Shown piece by piece: positions 15,334 through 23,836 of a stretch of 64,000 nt of DNA; position 1 is the first letter of the stretch; each line of letters begins with the position of its first letter. The position numbers and the translations under genes were made by a program. The stretch spans positions 1-64,000 of the forward strand of contig NZ_JBHSCZ010000005.1 in assembly GCF_042651465.1 (NCBI RefSeq). The letters run 5' to 3'. Source of the stretch: Ferruginibacter yonginensis. Its GTDB lineage: Bacteria; Bacteroidota; Bacteroidia; Chitinophagales; Chitinophagaceae. The notes under the pieces are model-generated. The model was not told the origin of the DNA, searched no databases, and saw only the letters and a list, made by a program, of their open reading frames with translations.

Positions 15334-15520
15334 AACGGCCGGGTATTGCTGGTCGTTGGGTTTGCCGACGTCCAGCCCGGTGCTAAATTTAAATTTATAA
15401 AATAAAGTTTAAGATTAGGAGAGTAGCTCAGTAGAAATCCGTCCGCCCGAACTGCTGCTAGGATTTGTACGATTGATGATTGTTATTCCATCCAGCCCCA
15501 ATGCCAGCAATAGCTTTGTT
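15334..15520. repeat. attC-like element 15 (type A), first of the array
   Basis: 187 bp, type A. In the direction of the genes this is the attC-like site of the first cassette. Flank GTTGTGC pairs with GCACAAC at 16182-16188, beyond which no further element follows. Confidence 0.85.
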
Positions 15521-15530
15521 GTGCGGCGTT

Positions 15531-16157
15531 TTAAAGTAACATTGCAATTGAGACTCCGAATGAGTTTAAATTTTTAATTCTTTGTTTGTCATTAATTAAT
15601 TGATTGGAATTAGATTTAAATTTACTGAAATCTGATTGCTGATTGAAAATAATACCTAAACTTATATTTTTGCCTAACAAATAATATGGAGCAATTTGAA
15701 TCTGCGTTCCGAAATTCCAGCCATCGTATAATTTATTTTTTATTAGATTAATATACTGAAACTTGTCTTTTATTATAGTTTGTGTATAAACACCAAAAGA
15801 AGAATACAGTTTAAATTTTTCATTAATTCCATAATTACACGTGACTAATAAAGGTATCTTTATAACTGATCTTTCTTGATAAAAATTCCCGATTTGATTA
15901 AATCCTGTTCCAGTAAATGTGGTTAATCCAAATCCAGTGGCAATTCCAATATTCTTTTTTCTTGAATAATAATTAATTAAAATTTCTCCTGAATTACAAT
16001 TAAGATTATAATTTGGTTCTTTTTCGTTAATGATATTTGCAAATCCAATACCTCCAGAAGCAATAAGATTAAATTCGGAGTTTTTATTTGTCTGTGCTTT
16101 TGAAAAATTAGAAAATGCGATAGTCGCAAAAACTAACATGTAAATTGTCTTTTTCAT
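15531..16157 (-). CDS. Outer-membrane beta-barrel protein (first cassette gene)
   Basis: 208 residues. Signal peptide of about 21 residues ending SKAQ. The mature part has alternating hydrophobic strands with glycines (LIASGGIGFANII, IGIATGFGLTTF, FKLYSSFGVYT, ISLGIIFNQ) and ends in hydrophobic residues (SIAMLL), as in PorT-like/OmpW-like small barrels of Bacteroidota. Role unknown. It is the gene nearest the chromosomal junction and so would be the best expressed if transcription enters from outside. Confidence 0.75.
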   Translation of the reverse strand: MKKTIYMLVFATIAFSNFSKAQTNKNSEFNLIASGGIGFANIINEKEPNYNLNCNSGEILINYYSRKKNIGIATGFGLTTFTGTGFNQIGNFYQERSVIKIPLLVTCNYGINEKFKLYSSFGVYTQTIIKDKFQYINLIKNKLYDGWNFGTQIQIAPYYLLGKNISLGIIFNQQSDFSKFKSNSNQLINDKQRIKNLNSFGVSIAMLL

Positions 16158-16338
16158 TTAAATAGAGTTTTGATTAATGTTGCACAACACTTAAATATAC
16201 GCCACTATCTCAATTTGTTTGTAAAATAGTTGCGTTGAAAACCAATGTTTTGGTATTCGCAATTTTACATTGTAGTTGCGGCAATACATTTTTGGTGATT
16301 GTTACTTTTTGTTAAAAAAAATTGTTGATTTTGCGAAG

Positions 16339-16390
16339 AGCATTGCTATGTTATCCTATTTTGAGTATGTATTTAAGCAATGCTTTTTTG
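16339..16390 (+). terminator. Possible terminator hairpin
   Basis: AGCATTGC and GCAATGCT flank a loop of about 30 nt and are followed by TTTTTT. The long loop makes it a weak candidate. Confidence 0.3.
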
Positions 16391-16873
16391 GTAAATCTAT
16401 TAATTGCCTTTTGTTTTTTTAAAGTTTAAGCAAACCATGTAAGTGTGGTTTTTTTATGACTTCGTCTTCCTCACTCACATAATGGCAAGTTTTCATTGAA
16501 GGCAATGACAGATTAAACTATGTTTTGTACGGGGGCAATTCCGTAGTTTGAAAATACATATTATTTTTATTGCTTGTACTTTTATACACAATAATTTTTA
16601 TTAATTTATGTGTAAGTTTTTATTGAACTGATATTACTTTTTGTTGAAACCCGAAATTTTATTGATTTAGTTTAGTATCAACTTTTTTGTAACAAAAACA
16701 TTTTTATTGACTAAGGCTACATTTTTATTGAAATGCTGAAAGGCTGCCGGATAGCAGCGGCACTGCAACCGCCTTAGCGGATGCAGTACAGCGAATAGCC
16801 GGAACAACTGCTGCTACTGTACTACTGCTGAAAGCCCCCCCCAATATATTATGCTGAAGTTCGTGTTTGTACA

Positions 16874-16910
16874 TAAAAAAAGTCTATAAACTTAAAAAGT
16901 TATAGACTTT
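16874..16910 (-). terminator. Rho-independent terminator of the DoxX gene
   Basis: AAAGTCTATAA and TTATAGACTTT form an 11-bp stem with a 10-nt loop. On the minus strand it is followed by a T-tract, 37 bp past the DoxX stop. Confidence 0.85.
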
Positions 16911-16946
16911 GTATTATCTTAAAAGAAATTGTAGGTATTGTTGAGT

Positions 16947-17354
16947 TTACTTGCTGATCATACTATCAACACTTACTTTACCTGCACCTGTTAATAACAA
17001 TGCAATAAAGCAAACTAAGTACATGGCGGCTGGTTGTCCTTCGCCTAAAAAATCGTTGTGGTGTGCTTTTATAAGTGCTACGCCCATGCAAATAATTAAA
17101 GGAATACAAGCCAAACGGGTAAATAAACCTAAAATTAATAAGAGGCTACAGAAAAATTCGGCAAATATTACAAGCGCCGTGGTAGCGGTGGAGCCAATAC
17201 CCATAAAGTTCATCATGTGTTGTGCCGTAGCATTAAAATGCACCATTTTGTCGTAGCCATGCATCATCATCATACCGCCTATACAAACCCTTAATAATAA
17301 GGTAGCTGTATTGAATGCACCTGCTGAGTAATGTGTAGATAAAAACTTTTTCAT
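16947..17354 (-). CDS. DoxX family membrane protein
   Basis: 135 residues with four transmembrane helices (about 15-35, 56-76, 78-96 and 108-128). The first helix carries the typical GGMMMMHGYDKM segment of the DoxX/DoxD group, and FAEFFCSLLLILGLFTRLA is its second conserved block. Role in the family is poorly defined (redox or oxidative-stress-linked membrane protein). It stands alone, with a strong terminator behind it, and is the first ordinary chromosomal gene next to the cassette array. Confidence 0.85.
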   Translation of the reverse strand: MKKFLSTHYSAGAFNTATLLLRVCIGGMMMMHGYDKMVHFNATAQHMMNFMGIGSTATTALVIFAEFFCSLLLILGLFTRLACIPLIICMGVALIKAHHNDFLGEGQPAAMYLVCFIALLLTGAGKVSVDSMISK

Positions 17355-17554
17355 TGTTGTATTTTTGGTTTTTAAATGGTTTAAAAAGATGATGTTTATG
17401 ATTACGTTTTATCATCTCTTTAACAGCAACATAGCAATCTTTTAATTTGTTTACATTGCAACTGCAATATCGTTTTTATTATACAATTTTAGCGGTACAA
17501 TATTTGCAAGTTAAAAACAACTTAAATAACCACATCATTTACATATAAACTACT

Positions 17555-20500
17555 ATGGTTAAAAAAATAGTATCATCTTTTTTCGCTGTAATACTTGTTA
17601 GTACAACGTTTGCACAAGGTACACATGTAATTACCGATGAAGAAAAAGATTATAAAACAGCGAAGGAATTTATTGCAAAGGAACAATATGCTTTTGCTTA
17701 CCCTTTAATAAAACAATTAAAAGCTGACTATCCTGCTAATAGAAAAAGTGACCATGCTTACATAAATGATGATATTGATTACTATTATGCTTTGTGTGAA
17801 TTAAAACTATTACAAGATATTGGTAGGGTTGATGCCGAAGAATACATCAATGCCGTAAACAATGAACCTCGTAGGCAACTGATGAGTTTTAATTTGGCTC
17901 ATTATTATTTTTTGAAAAATGAATACCAAAAAGCTATTGATAATTTTGATGCAGCTGGCTATAATAATTTGAGTAATGAGCAAATTGCAGATGCTAAATT
18001 TGAAAAAGCATACGCTTATTTTAATTTAAAACAATTTGCAGCTGCTAAACCTTTGTTTGATGAAATACATCAATTACCTGCTAACAAATATTATATACCG
18101 GCAAACTATTATTATGGGTTTATAAGTTATTACGATCGACAATATAACGAAGCTTTAAAGTCGTTTAAATTGGTTGAAACCTTTGATGAATACAAGGGTG
18201 TAGTACCTTATTACATTGCTGAGATTTATTATTTTCAAGGTAAAAAAGATGATGCCCTGCGCTACGGTGAAAGTGTACTACAACGCAAAGCGCCATTGTA
18301 TTATGATGCACAATTGCGTTTGTTGATTGGGCAAATTTATTTTGAAAAAAAGGAGTATGATAAAGCTTTGCCGTTGTTAGAAAATTACGTAAACAACAAT
18401 AGCAAAGTATCAAAAGAAGTACTGTATGAGCTGAGTTTTTGTTACTATGTTGCTGGTAATACCCGAAAAGCTATTGACGGTTTTAAACAGTTGAGCAACG
18501 AAAGAGATTCAATGGGCCAAAATAGTATGTATTTGTTGGGCGATTTATATTTAAAAACAGGTGAAAAAGCCAATGCTAGAACGGCTTTTCAGTACAGTGC
18601 TTTTAATAGCAGTAATGATTTGCAACAGAGGGTTTCAGCATTTAATTATGCAAAATTATCGTACGAATTGGGGTATCAAGATGTGGCGCTGAATGAAATA
18701 AAAAATTATCTCAAAAATTATCCTAACTCTAATTACGATATTGAAGCGAAAGAAATTTTAGTTGCGTTACTGGCTCGTACTAATAATTTTACCGATGCTT
18801 TAGCGGTGTATCAATCATTGGGTAAGCCAACATTGGCTATGCAAAAAAATTATCCTACACTTTTGTATGGTAAAGCCATTGAGTTGGTAAACGATCAACA
18901 AATTATAAGGGCCGATGAATTATTTGCAAAAGTTATTGCTGATGCAAATGCTGGCAAAACTGCTTTATATGCCAATTTTTGGAGGGGTGAAATTGCATAC
19001 AGGCAACAACAATACGATGCTGCTATTCGCTTTTTAACCATTTTTATACAAGGTAACGTACCGGCCCAAGGCGAAGCAAATACTACCACTGCAAGGTACA
19101 ATGTAGCGTATAGTTATTTTCAAAAAGAAAATTATAAACAAGCTGCTACTGCTTTTGAACAAGTGGCGCAAAACATCACAATCAATTCAACTGCATTGGA
19201 GCAAGATGCCTATTTGCGTTGTGCGGATGCTTATTATATGCAGAAAGAATATAGTAAAGCCAACGCTATGTATGAGGCGGCTATTAAGGCATCATCAACC
19301 CAAAGTGATTATGCCCTTTACCAACGAGCTATGATTGCTGGCATAAAAAATAGCAACGATAAAATTGCACTTTTAAATACTGTGAACAAACAGTATCCGA
19401 AGAGTACTTTGAAGCAAGATATTAATATGGAAATTGCATTGACTTACATTGCTGATGAAAAATTTGCAGATGCAATTCCTTATTTGAATACTATCATTAA
19501 TAGTGCTGATGGTGGTTTAAAACCCAAAGCCTATTTAAAACTTGGTTTAGCTAATTACAATAATAAAAACAACAGTGAAGCTTTAAAGGCTTATACACAA
19601 TTGATTAAACTATACCCAGCATCTGCCGAGGCTGATGAAGCATTGGATATAGTAAAAAGCATTTATGTTGACGAGGGTAAACCTGAAGAGTACATTGCTA
19701 TTATGAAGGCTAATGGTAAATCGGTAGCCATGAGTGAAGCTGATTCATTAAGTTATGCTGCGGCTTTTAATAAATATGAATTGGGTGATTGCAATGTTGC
19801 TACTACCTCATTCACTAACTATTTAAATAAATATCCTGCTGGTGCTTTTGTGTTAGATGCTTTGTATTTGAGGGCTGATTGTTACCAACGTAATAAAGAT
19901 ATTACCAATGCATTTGCTGGCTATGCAGCAGTAAGTGATAAAGGTAATAGCAAATATTTTGAAAAAGCAACTTTAGAAGCTGCTCGTTTGGCATACTTTG
20001 AAATAAAAAATTATGCTGATGCTAAAAAGTATTTTGAGGTATTAAGAACCAATTCCGTAAATCAAGATAATCAGTTAGAAGCCTTACGTGGCTTGGTACG
20101 TAGCTATTATCAGTTAAAAGATTATGCACAAGCAAATACCGCATCAAAAGAGTTGTTAACTCGTAAAGGCATTAGTACTGATGATAAATCTATTGCTAAT
20201 TTAGTGTTGGGTAAATCGTTGCAAATTAATAATGATGCAGCTGGTGCTATAACAGCATTTAAAGCGGTGATTGCTATTAATCGTTCAGCATGGGGTGCAG
20301 AGGCTCGTTACGAGTTAGCTAGTGTTTACTTTAAACAAAATAACTTGGCGGCTGCTGAAAAAGCAGCGTTGGCAACTATTAAAGAAACTGGTTCGTACGA
20401 TGAATGGGTTACCTCATCATACATTTTATTGGGCGATATTTTTATGCAACAAAAAGATTATTTCAATGCAAAAGCTACGTATGAAAGTGTAGCTAAAAAT

Positions 20501-20590
20501 GCAGCTATTCCTGCTTTAAAAGCACAGGCGGCACAAAAGCTTGAAGCTGCCATTGCAGCAGAAAAAGCCCAATCAAAAATTAGTAACTAA
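17555..20590 (+). CDS. Large periplasmic tetratricopeptide-repeat protein
   Basis: 1011 residues. Signal peptide of about 21 residues ending TFAQ. From about residue 35 to 1000 the sequence consists of TPR units (YAFAYPLIKQL; EYQKAIDNFDAAG; QYNEALKSFKLVE; EYDKALPLLENYV; KDYFNAKATYESV). Such proteins sit at the inner or outer membrane face of Bacteroidota and scaffold envelope complexes. The barrel gene follows after 34 bp and the HU-like gene after that, so the three probably form an operon. A near-consensus -7 box (AATATTTG at 17499) lies about 50 bp upstream. Confidence 0.85.
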   Translation: MVKKIVSSFFAVILVSTTFAQGTHVITDEEKDYKTAKEFIAKEQYAFAYPLIKQLKADYPANRKSDHAYINDDIDYYYALCELKLLQDIGRVDAEEYINAVNNEPRRQLMSFNLAHYYFLKNEYQKAIDNFDAAGYNNLSNEQIADAKFEKAYAYFNLKQFAAAKPLFDEIHQLPANKYYIPANYYYGFISYYDRQYNEALKSFKLVETFDEYKGVVPYYIAEIYYFQGKKDDALRYGESVLQRKAPLYYDAQLRLLIGQIYFEKKEYDKALPLLENYVNNNSKVSKEVLYELSFCYYVAGNTRKAIDGFKQLSNERDSMGQNSMYLLGDLYLKTGEKANARTAFQYSAFNSSNDLQQRVSAFNYAKLSYELGYQDVALNEIKNYLKNYPNSNYDIEAKEILVALLARTNNFTDALAVYQSLGKPTLAMQKNYPTLLYGKAIELVNDQQIIRADELFAKVIADANAGKTALYANFWRGEIAYRQQQYDAAIRFLTIFIQGNVPAQGEANTTTARYNVAYSYFQKENYKQAATAFEQVAQNITINSTALEQDAYLRCADAYYMQKEYSKANAMYEAAIKASSTQSDYALYQRAMIAGIKNSNDKIALLNTVNKQYPKSTLKQDINMEIALTYIADEKFADAIPYLNTIINSADGGLKPKAYLKLGLANYNNKNNSEALKAYTQLIKLYPASAEADEALDIVKSIYVDEGKPEEYIAIMKANGKSVAMSEADSLSYAAAFNKYELGDCNVATTSFTNYLNKYPAGAFVLDALYLRADCYQRNKDITNAFAGYAAVSDKGNSKYFEKATLEAARLAYFEIKNYADAKKYFEVLRTNSVNQDNQLEALRGLVRSYYQLKDYAQANTASKELLTRKGISTDDKSIANLVLGKSLQINNDAAGAITAFKAVIAINRSAWGAEARYELASVYFKQNNLAAAEKAALATIKETGSYDEWVTSSYILLGDIFMQQKDYFNAKATYESVAKNAAIPALKAQAAQKLEAAIAAEKAQSKISN

Positions 20591-20624
20591 TTCACTACAT
20601 CATTTACACTTTTAATAAAAAAGT

Positions 20625-22256
20625 ATGTATAAAATAATTTTGTTTTTTGTTGCATTTTTTTCAGCAAAAACCTTGTTGGCACAAGAGCCTACTAAAAGTC
20701 AATCTATCGATATCAACTCAAGCTATAAGCCTGTTTTACGTAATGCCGTAAAAATAAATTTTGCAGGTACGCAACTGCCGGCTGATACTTCAAAGCCTAA
20801 TTTAAATTATAATATACCAAGTCAAAATTTATTTTATGCGTATGCACCTATATCGTTGCGTCCGTTGGCTTTGGAGCAAGATAGTAACCTGTATTTAGGT
20901 AATAGAAAATATATAAAATTGGGCTATGGTAATTTTTCAACCCCTTATGTAAATGCTGGTATTAGTTTGGGTGATGGTAAAAAATCGTTGCTCAATTTTA
21001 CGGGTAATTACATTGAATCGAACGGTAATATTGAAAACCAACGTTACGCACAATTAAATGTAAAAGCAGCTGGTAGTTATTTTACGCCTAGGAGTGAAGT
21101 ATATGGTGCGGTAGGAGTGAGCAGCAATACCTATTATTTATATGGGTACGACCATGCTTTGTATAATTTTAAAAAGAATGATGTACAACAGCAATTTCAA
21201 AACCTAAACATTAAACTTGGTTTTAAGAACACAGTGAATACTGAAACGGGTATTAGTTACGACCCTAATATTGATGTAAATTTATTTACCAGTAAGGATA
21301 AGTTAAATGAAACCAATGCCATTATTAATTTACCAGTTGAAAAAATTATTAACGAATCGTTTGTTGCAAAAGTGGCGTTGAAGGCTGATTTAACGAGGTA
21401 TACCACACAAAATATTATACCGAACAATATCAAATTTTCTAACAATATCATCCAAATTACGCCATCAGTTTTGTACCATGATGAGCAATTGAAATTAAAC
21501 ATTGGTGCCACACCTGTTTGGGATAATAATAAATATGCGTTATTGCCAGATATATATGCTGAGGCACAAGTGAAAGACCGCACCTTTTCTGTACAAGCCG
21601 GATGGATTGGAAGAATGGTGAAAAATAATTACCGTAACCTATCTACCATCAACCCATATTTATCACCGCTGTTTTCGCAAATTAATACCAAAGAAACAGA
21701 GTACTATGGAGGCATAAAAACCAGCATTGCCAAACATTTTAATTTTAGTGCCAAAGCAGGTTTAGTGAAATATAAAAACTTGCCATTGTTTATAAACGAT
21801 ACTACCACGGCCGATGCCAAATCGTTTGTAGTAGTAAATGAAGCATCTATCAATAATTTTAGGGTACATGGCGATTTTAGTTATATTAATCAAGATAAAT
21901 TTTCGTTAACTGCAGGTATTACTTTTAACGGTTATACATCTTTAAAAACCAATGCTAGGGCTTGGCACACTTTACCGGTTGAGTTAAGAAGTTCGTTACG
22001 TTGGTATGCATTTAAATCAGTTTTATTAAAATCAGATTTATACATTTTTGATGGTAGTAATTATTTAGCCAAGGGAAATGTAGCGAAACCATTATCTGGC
22101 GGTACTGATTTGAGTGTGGGGGTTGAAGTAAAGATAACGCCTAAATTTTCAGTTTGGGCAGATGCTAATAACGTATTAAATAGTAAATATCAACGTTGGA
22201 ACCAATACCAAGTTTTGGGGGCTAACTTCCTAGGCGGAATTTTATTGAATTTTTAA
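20625..22256 (+). CDS. Outer-membrane beta-barrel protein (TonB-receptor-like)
   Basis: 543 residues with a signal peptide ending TLLAQ. There is no plug domain. The body shows many alternating amphipathic strands and a C-terminus of the type FLGGILLNF ending in Phe, the outer-membrane insertion signal. WADANNVLNSKYQRW is the common last-strand motif of TonB-dependent receptors. It immediately follows the TPR protein, a pair that recurs in Bacteroidota. Transport substrate unknown. Confidence 0.8.
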   Translation: MYKIILFFVAFFSAKTLLAQEPTKSQSIDINSSYKPVLRNAVKINFAGTQLPADTSKPNLNYNIPSQNLFYAYAPISLRPLALEQDSNLYLGNRKYIKLGYGNFSTPYVNAGISLGDGKKSLLNFTGNYIESNGNIENQRYAQLNVKAAGSYFTPRSEVYGAVGVSSNTYYLYGYDHALYNFKKNDVQQQFQNLNIKLGFKNTVNTETGISYDPNIDVNLFTSKDKLNETNAIINLPVEKIINESFVAKVALKADLTRYTTQNIIPNNIKFSNNIIQITPSVLYHDEQLKLNIGATPVWDNNKYALLPDIYAEAQVKDRTFSVQAGWIGRMVKNNYRNLSTINPYLSPLFSQINTKETEYYGGIKTSIAKHFNFSAKAGLVKYKNLPLFINDTTTADAKSFVVVNEASINNFRVHGDFSYINQDKFSLTAGITFNGYTSLKTNARAWHTLPVELRSSLRWYAFKSVLLKSDLYIFDGSNYLAKGNVAKPLSGGTDLSVGVEVKITPKFSVWADANNVLNSKYQRWNQYQVLGANFLGGILLNF

Positions 22257-22279
22257 AAAAGGATGTTTATTATTGCAAC

Positions 22280-22912
22280 ATGCAACACCTCATAGCTCAA
22301 TATTTATTCAATAATAAACAATGTGTTTTACCAAACGTAGGTATTTTATCAATCATCAATGATTCGGCCACAACTATTATTGGCGAACAGTCAATAGCCG
22401 CCCCTATTGCCCAAATTAACTTTACGAGCAATATCAATCATCCATATACAGATGTTGTCAACTTTATAGCTTATCATAAAAATATGGCTGTTGACTGTGC
22501 TGAAGCGGCTTTACATCAATTTTGCGGTAATATCATTGGCTTGGCAAATAACGAATCATTTACGATTGATATGGTAGGAACTTTCACGGCTATTTATAAA
22601 GAAATTAATTTTGCGCCAGCAACAACACCAGCTTTTTTTAATAAGGCGGTATTTGCAGAAAGGGTAATACACCCAAATGATACGCATGAAATGCTAGTAG
22701 GCGATACCAACACTGATACAGCTGCCATGACTGCTTATTTAGAGGATGCCCCTGTAAAAGCCTATAAATGGTGGGTTGCAGCTATCATCATAACTGTGTT
22801 AAGTGCAGCAGTGGTGATTTGGTATTACACCAATACCTTACAACATAACTTAGGTGGCAATAGAAATACCATTGAGGTTACACCCACTACCCAAACGTAT
22901 GTTCAACCTTAA
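22280..22912 (+). CDS. HU-CCDC81-like membrane protein
   Basis: 210 residues. The N-terminal 110 residues resemble the CCDC81-type prokaryotic HU domain (HLIAQYLFNNKQCVLPNVGI: a short helix followed by the LPNVG strand). One transmembrane segment at about 165-185 (WWVAAIIITVLSAAVVIWYY) precedes a short tail. In other Bacteroidota a SPOR domain often follows; it is absent here. Role probably in envelope organisation or cell division (inference). Third gene of the row starting with the TPR protein, 23 bp after the barrel gene. Confidence 0.7.
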   Translation: MQHLIAQYLFNNKQCVLPNVGILSIINDSATTIIGEQSIAAPIAQINFTSNINHPYTDVVNFIAYHKNMAVDCAEAALHQFCGNIIGLANNESFTIDMVGTFTAIYKEINFAPATTPAFFNKAVFAERVIHPNDTHEMLVGDTNTDTAAMTAYLEDAPVKAYKWWVAAIIITVLSAAVVIWYYTNTLQHNLGGNRNTIEVTPTTQTYVQP

Positions 22913-22920
22913 TTTATCAT

Positions 22921-22928
22921 TATTTTTG
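22921..22928 (+). promoter_or_regulatory. -7 promoter box (TATTTTTG)
   Basis: Exact TAnnTTTG match 17 bp before the methyltransferase ATG, giving an expected start about 7 bp downstream and a very short leader. Confidence 0.5.
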
Positions 22929-22945
22929 TGGCCTAATTTTATAGC

Positions 22946-23836
22946 ATGATTGTTTATTCGGAATGTTTGGTTTGCAAAAGCAACCAATTGCAAACGCTTT
23001 TAACTGCAACAGATTATACCGTATCGCAACAGCCATTTGATATTGTACAGTGTAAACAATGTGCTCATACATTTACCCAACGTGTTCCTGATCAAGATGC
23101 TATTGGTCCTTATTACGCCGCCGCATCATACGTGTCGCATAGCGATACACAAGAAGGGTTGATTAACAAATTATACCATCGCATTCGCAACATCACTCTA
23201 GCTAATAAAAAAAGGCTCGTTCAAAAAACAACGAATAAAAAGCAAGGTATTTTGTTAGATGTTGGTTGTGGTACAGGTGCTTTTATTAACACCATGAAAA
23301 TGGCTCAATGGCATGTGACTGGTTTAGAGCCAGATGCCACAGCAAGAGCAAAAGCAGCATCTTTATATGGTATTGAACCTTTGCCATCACATGAAATATT
23401 TAATTTACCAGCGCAACAATATGATGCTATTTCTATGTGGCATGTGTTAGAACATGTTCACCAATTGCATGAATATATTGAGCAATTAAAATTGTTGTTG
23501 AAAGATGATGGGGTGTTGTTTGTTGCCGTACCTAATAGCACAAGTTATGATGCTGCACATTATGGTAAACATTGGGCTGCTTATGATGTGCCTCGACATT
23601 TATACCATTTTACGCCAAATAGTATGCAATATTTAATGGCCCAACATGGTTTAAAAATAAAAGCTACCCAACCCATGTGGTTCGATAGCTTTTATGTGAG
23701 TATGCTCAGTGAGCAATATCAAACAGGAAAATCTAATTTGATGAAAGCATTTTTTGTAGGCTTACTTTCTAATATCAAAACGTTATTTAATCCAAAGCGT
23801 TGTAGTTCGCTTATTTACATTATTACAAAGGCTTAG
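22946..23836 (+). CDS. Class I SAM-dependent methyltransferase with zinc-ribbon N-terminus
   Basis: 296 residues. CLVC (7-10) and CKQC (about 36-39) form a zinc-ribbon-like N-terminus. Motif I is LLDVGCGTGAF, followed by GLEPD (acidic residue for SAM ribose) and MWHVLEHVHQL, typical of the UbiE/Methyltransf_23 group used on cell-surface sugars or lipids. The C-terminal half (GKHWAAYDVPRHLYHFTP) is conserved in this subgroup. The gene converges on the cyclotransferase gene, overlapping it by 4 bp at the 3' ends. Substrate unknown. Confidence 0.85.
   Translation: MIVYSECLVCKSNQLQTLLTATDYTVSQQPFDIVQCKQCAHTFTQRVPDQDAIGPYYAAASYVSHSDTQEGLINKLYHRIRNITLANKKRLVQKTTNKKQGILLDVGCGTGAFINTMKMAQWHVTGLEPDATARAKAASLYGIEPLPSHEIFNLPAQQYDAISMWHVLEHVHQLHEYIEQLKLLLKDDGVLFVAVPNSTSYDAAHYGKHWAAYDVPRHLYHFTPNSMQYLMAQHGLKIKATQPMWFDSFYVSMLSEQYQTGKSNLMKAFFVGLLSNIKTLFNPKRCSSLIYIITKA

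Larger units (their letters stand above)
16189..16946. other. Gene-free junction between cassette array and chromosome
   Basis: About 760 bp without a convincing gene on either strand and no integrase. It holds an AGCATTGC/GCAATGCT inverted repeat followed by T6 (16339-16390); several copies of a TTTTTATTGA-like motif between 16614 and 16730; a GC-rich patch (16741-16845) in otherwise AT-rich DNA; and the DoxX terminator. In integrons the attI site and integrase would be expected here, and I see neither. Confidence 0.6.

Noticed and set aside
114..15520. Elements as insertion sequences or MITEs
   Set aside because: There are no target-site duplications at AAC/GTT; outer flanks match across the cassette, not across the element, and gene orientation is uniform, which transposition would not give.
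15521..16205. Extended inverted repeat GGCGTTTTAAAGT / ACTTAAATATACGCC around the first cassette
   Set aside because: Similarity is partial and gapped, and the two parts lie on different sides of the proposed boundary; probably chance in AT-rich DNA.
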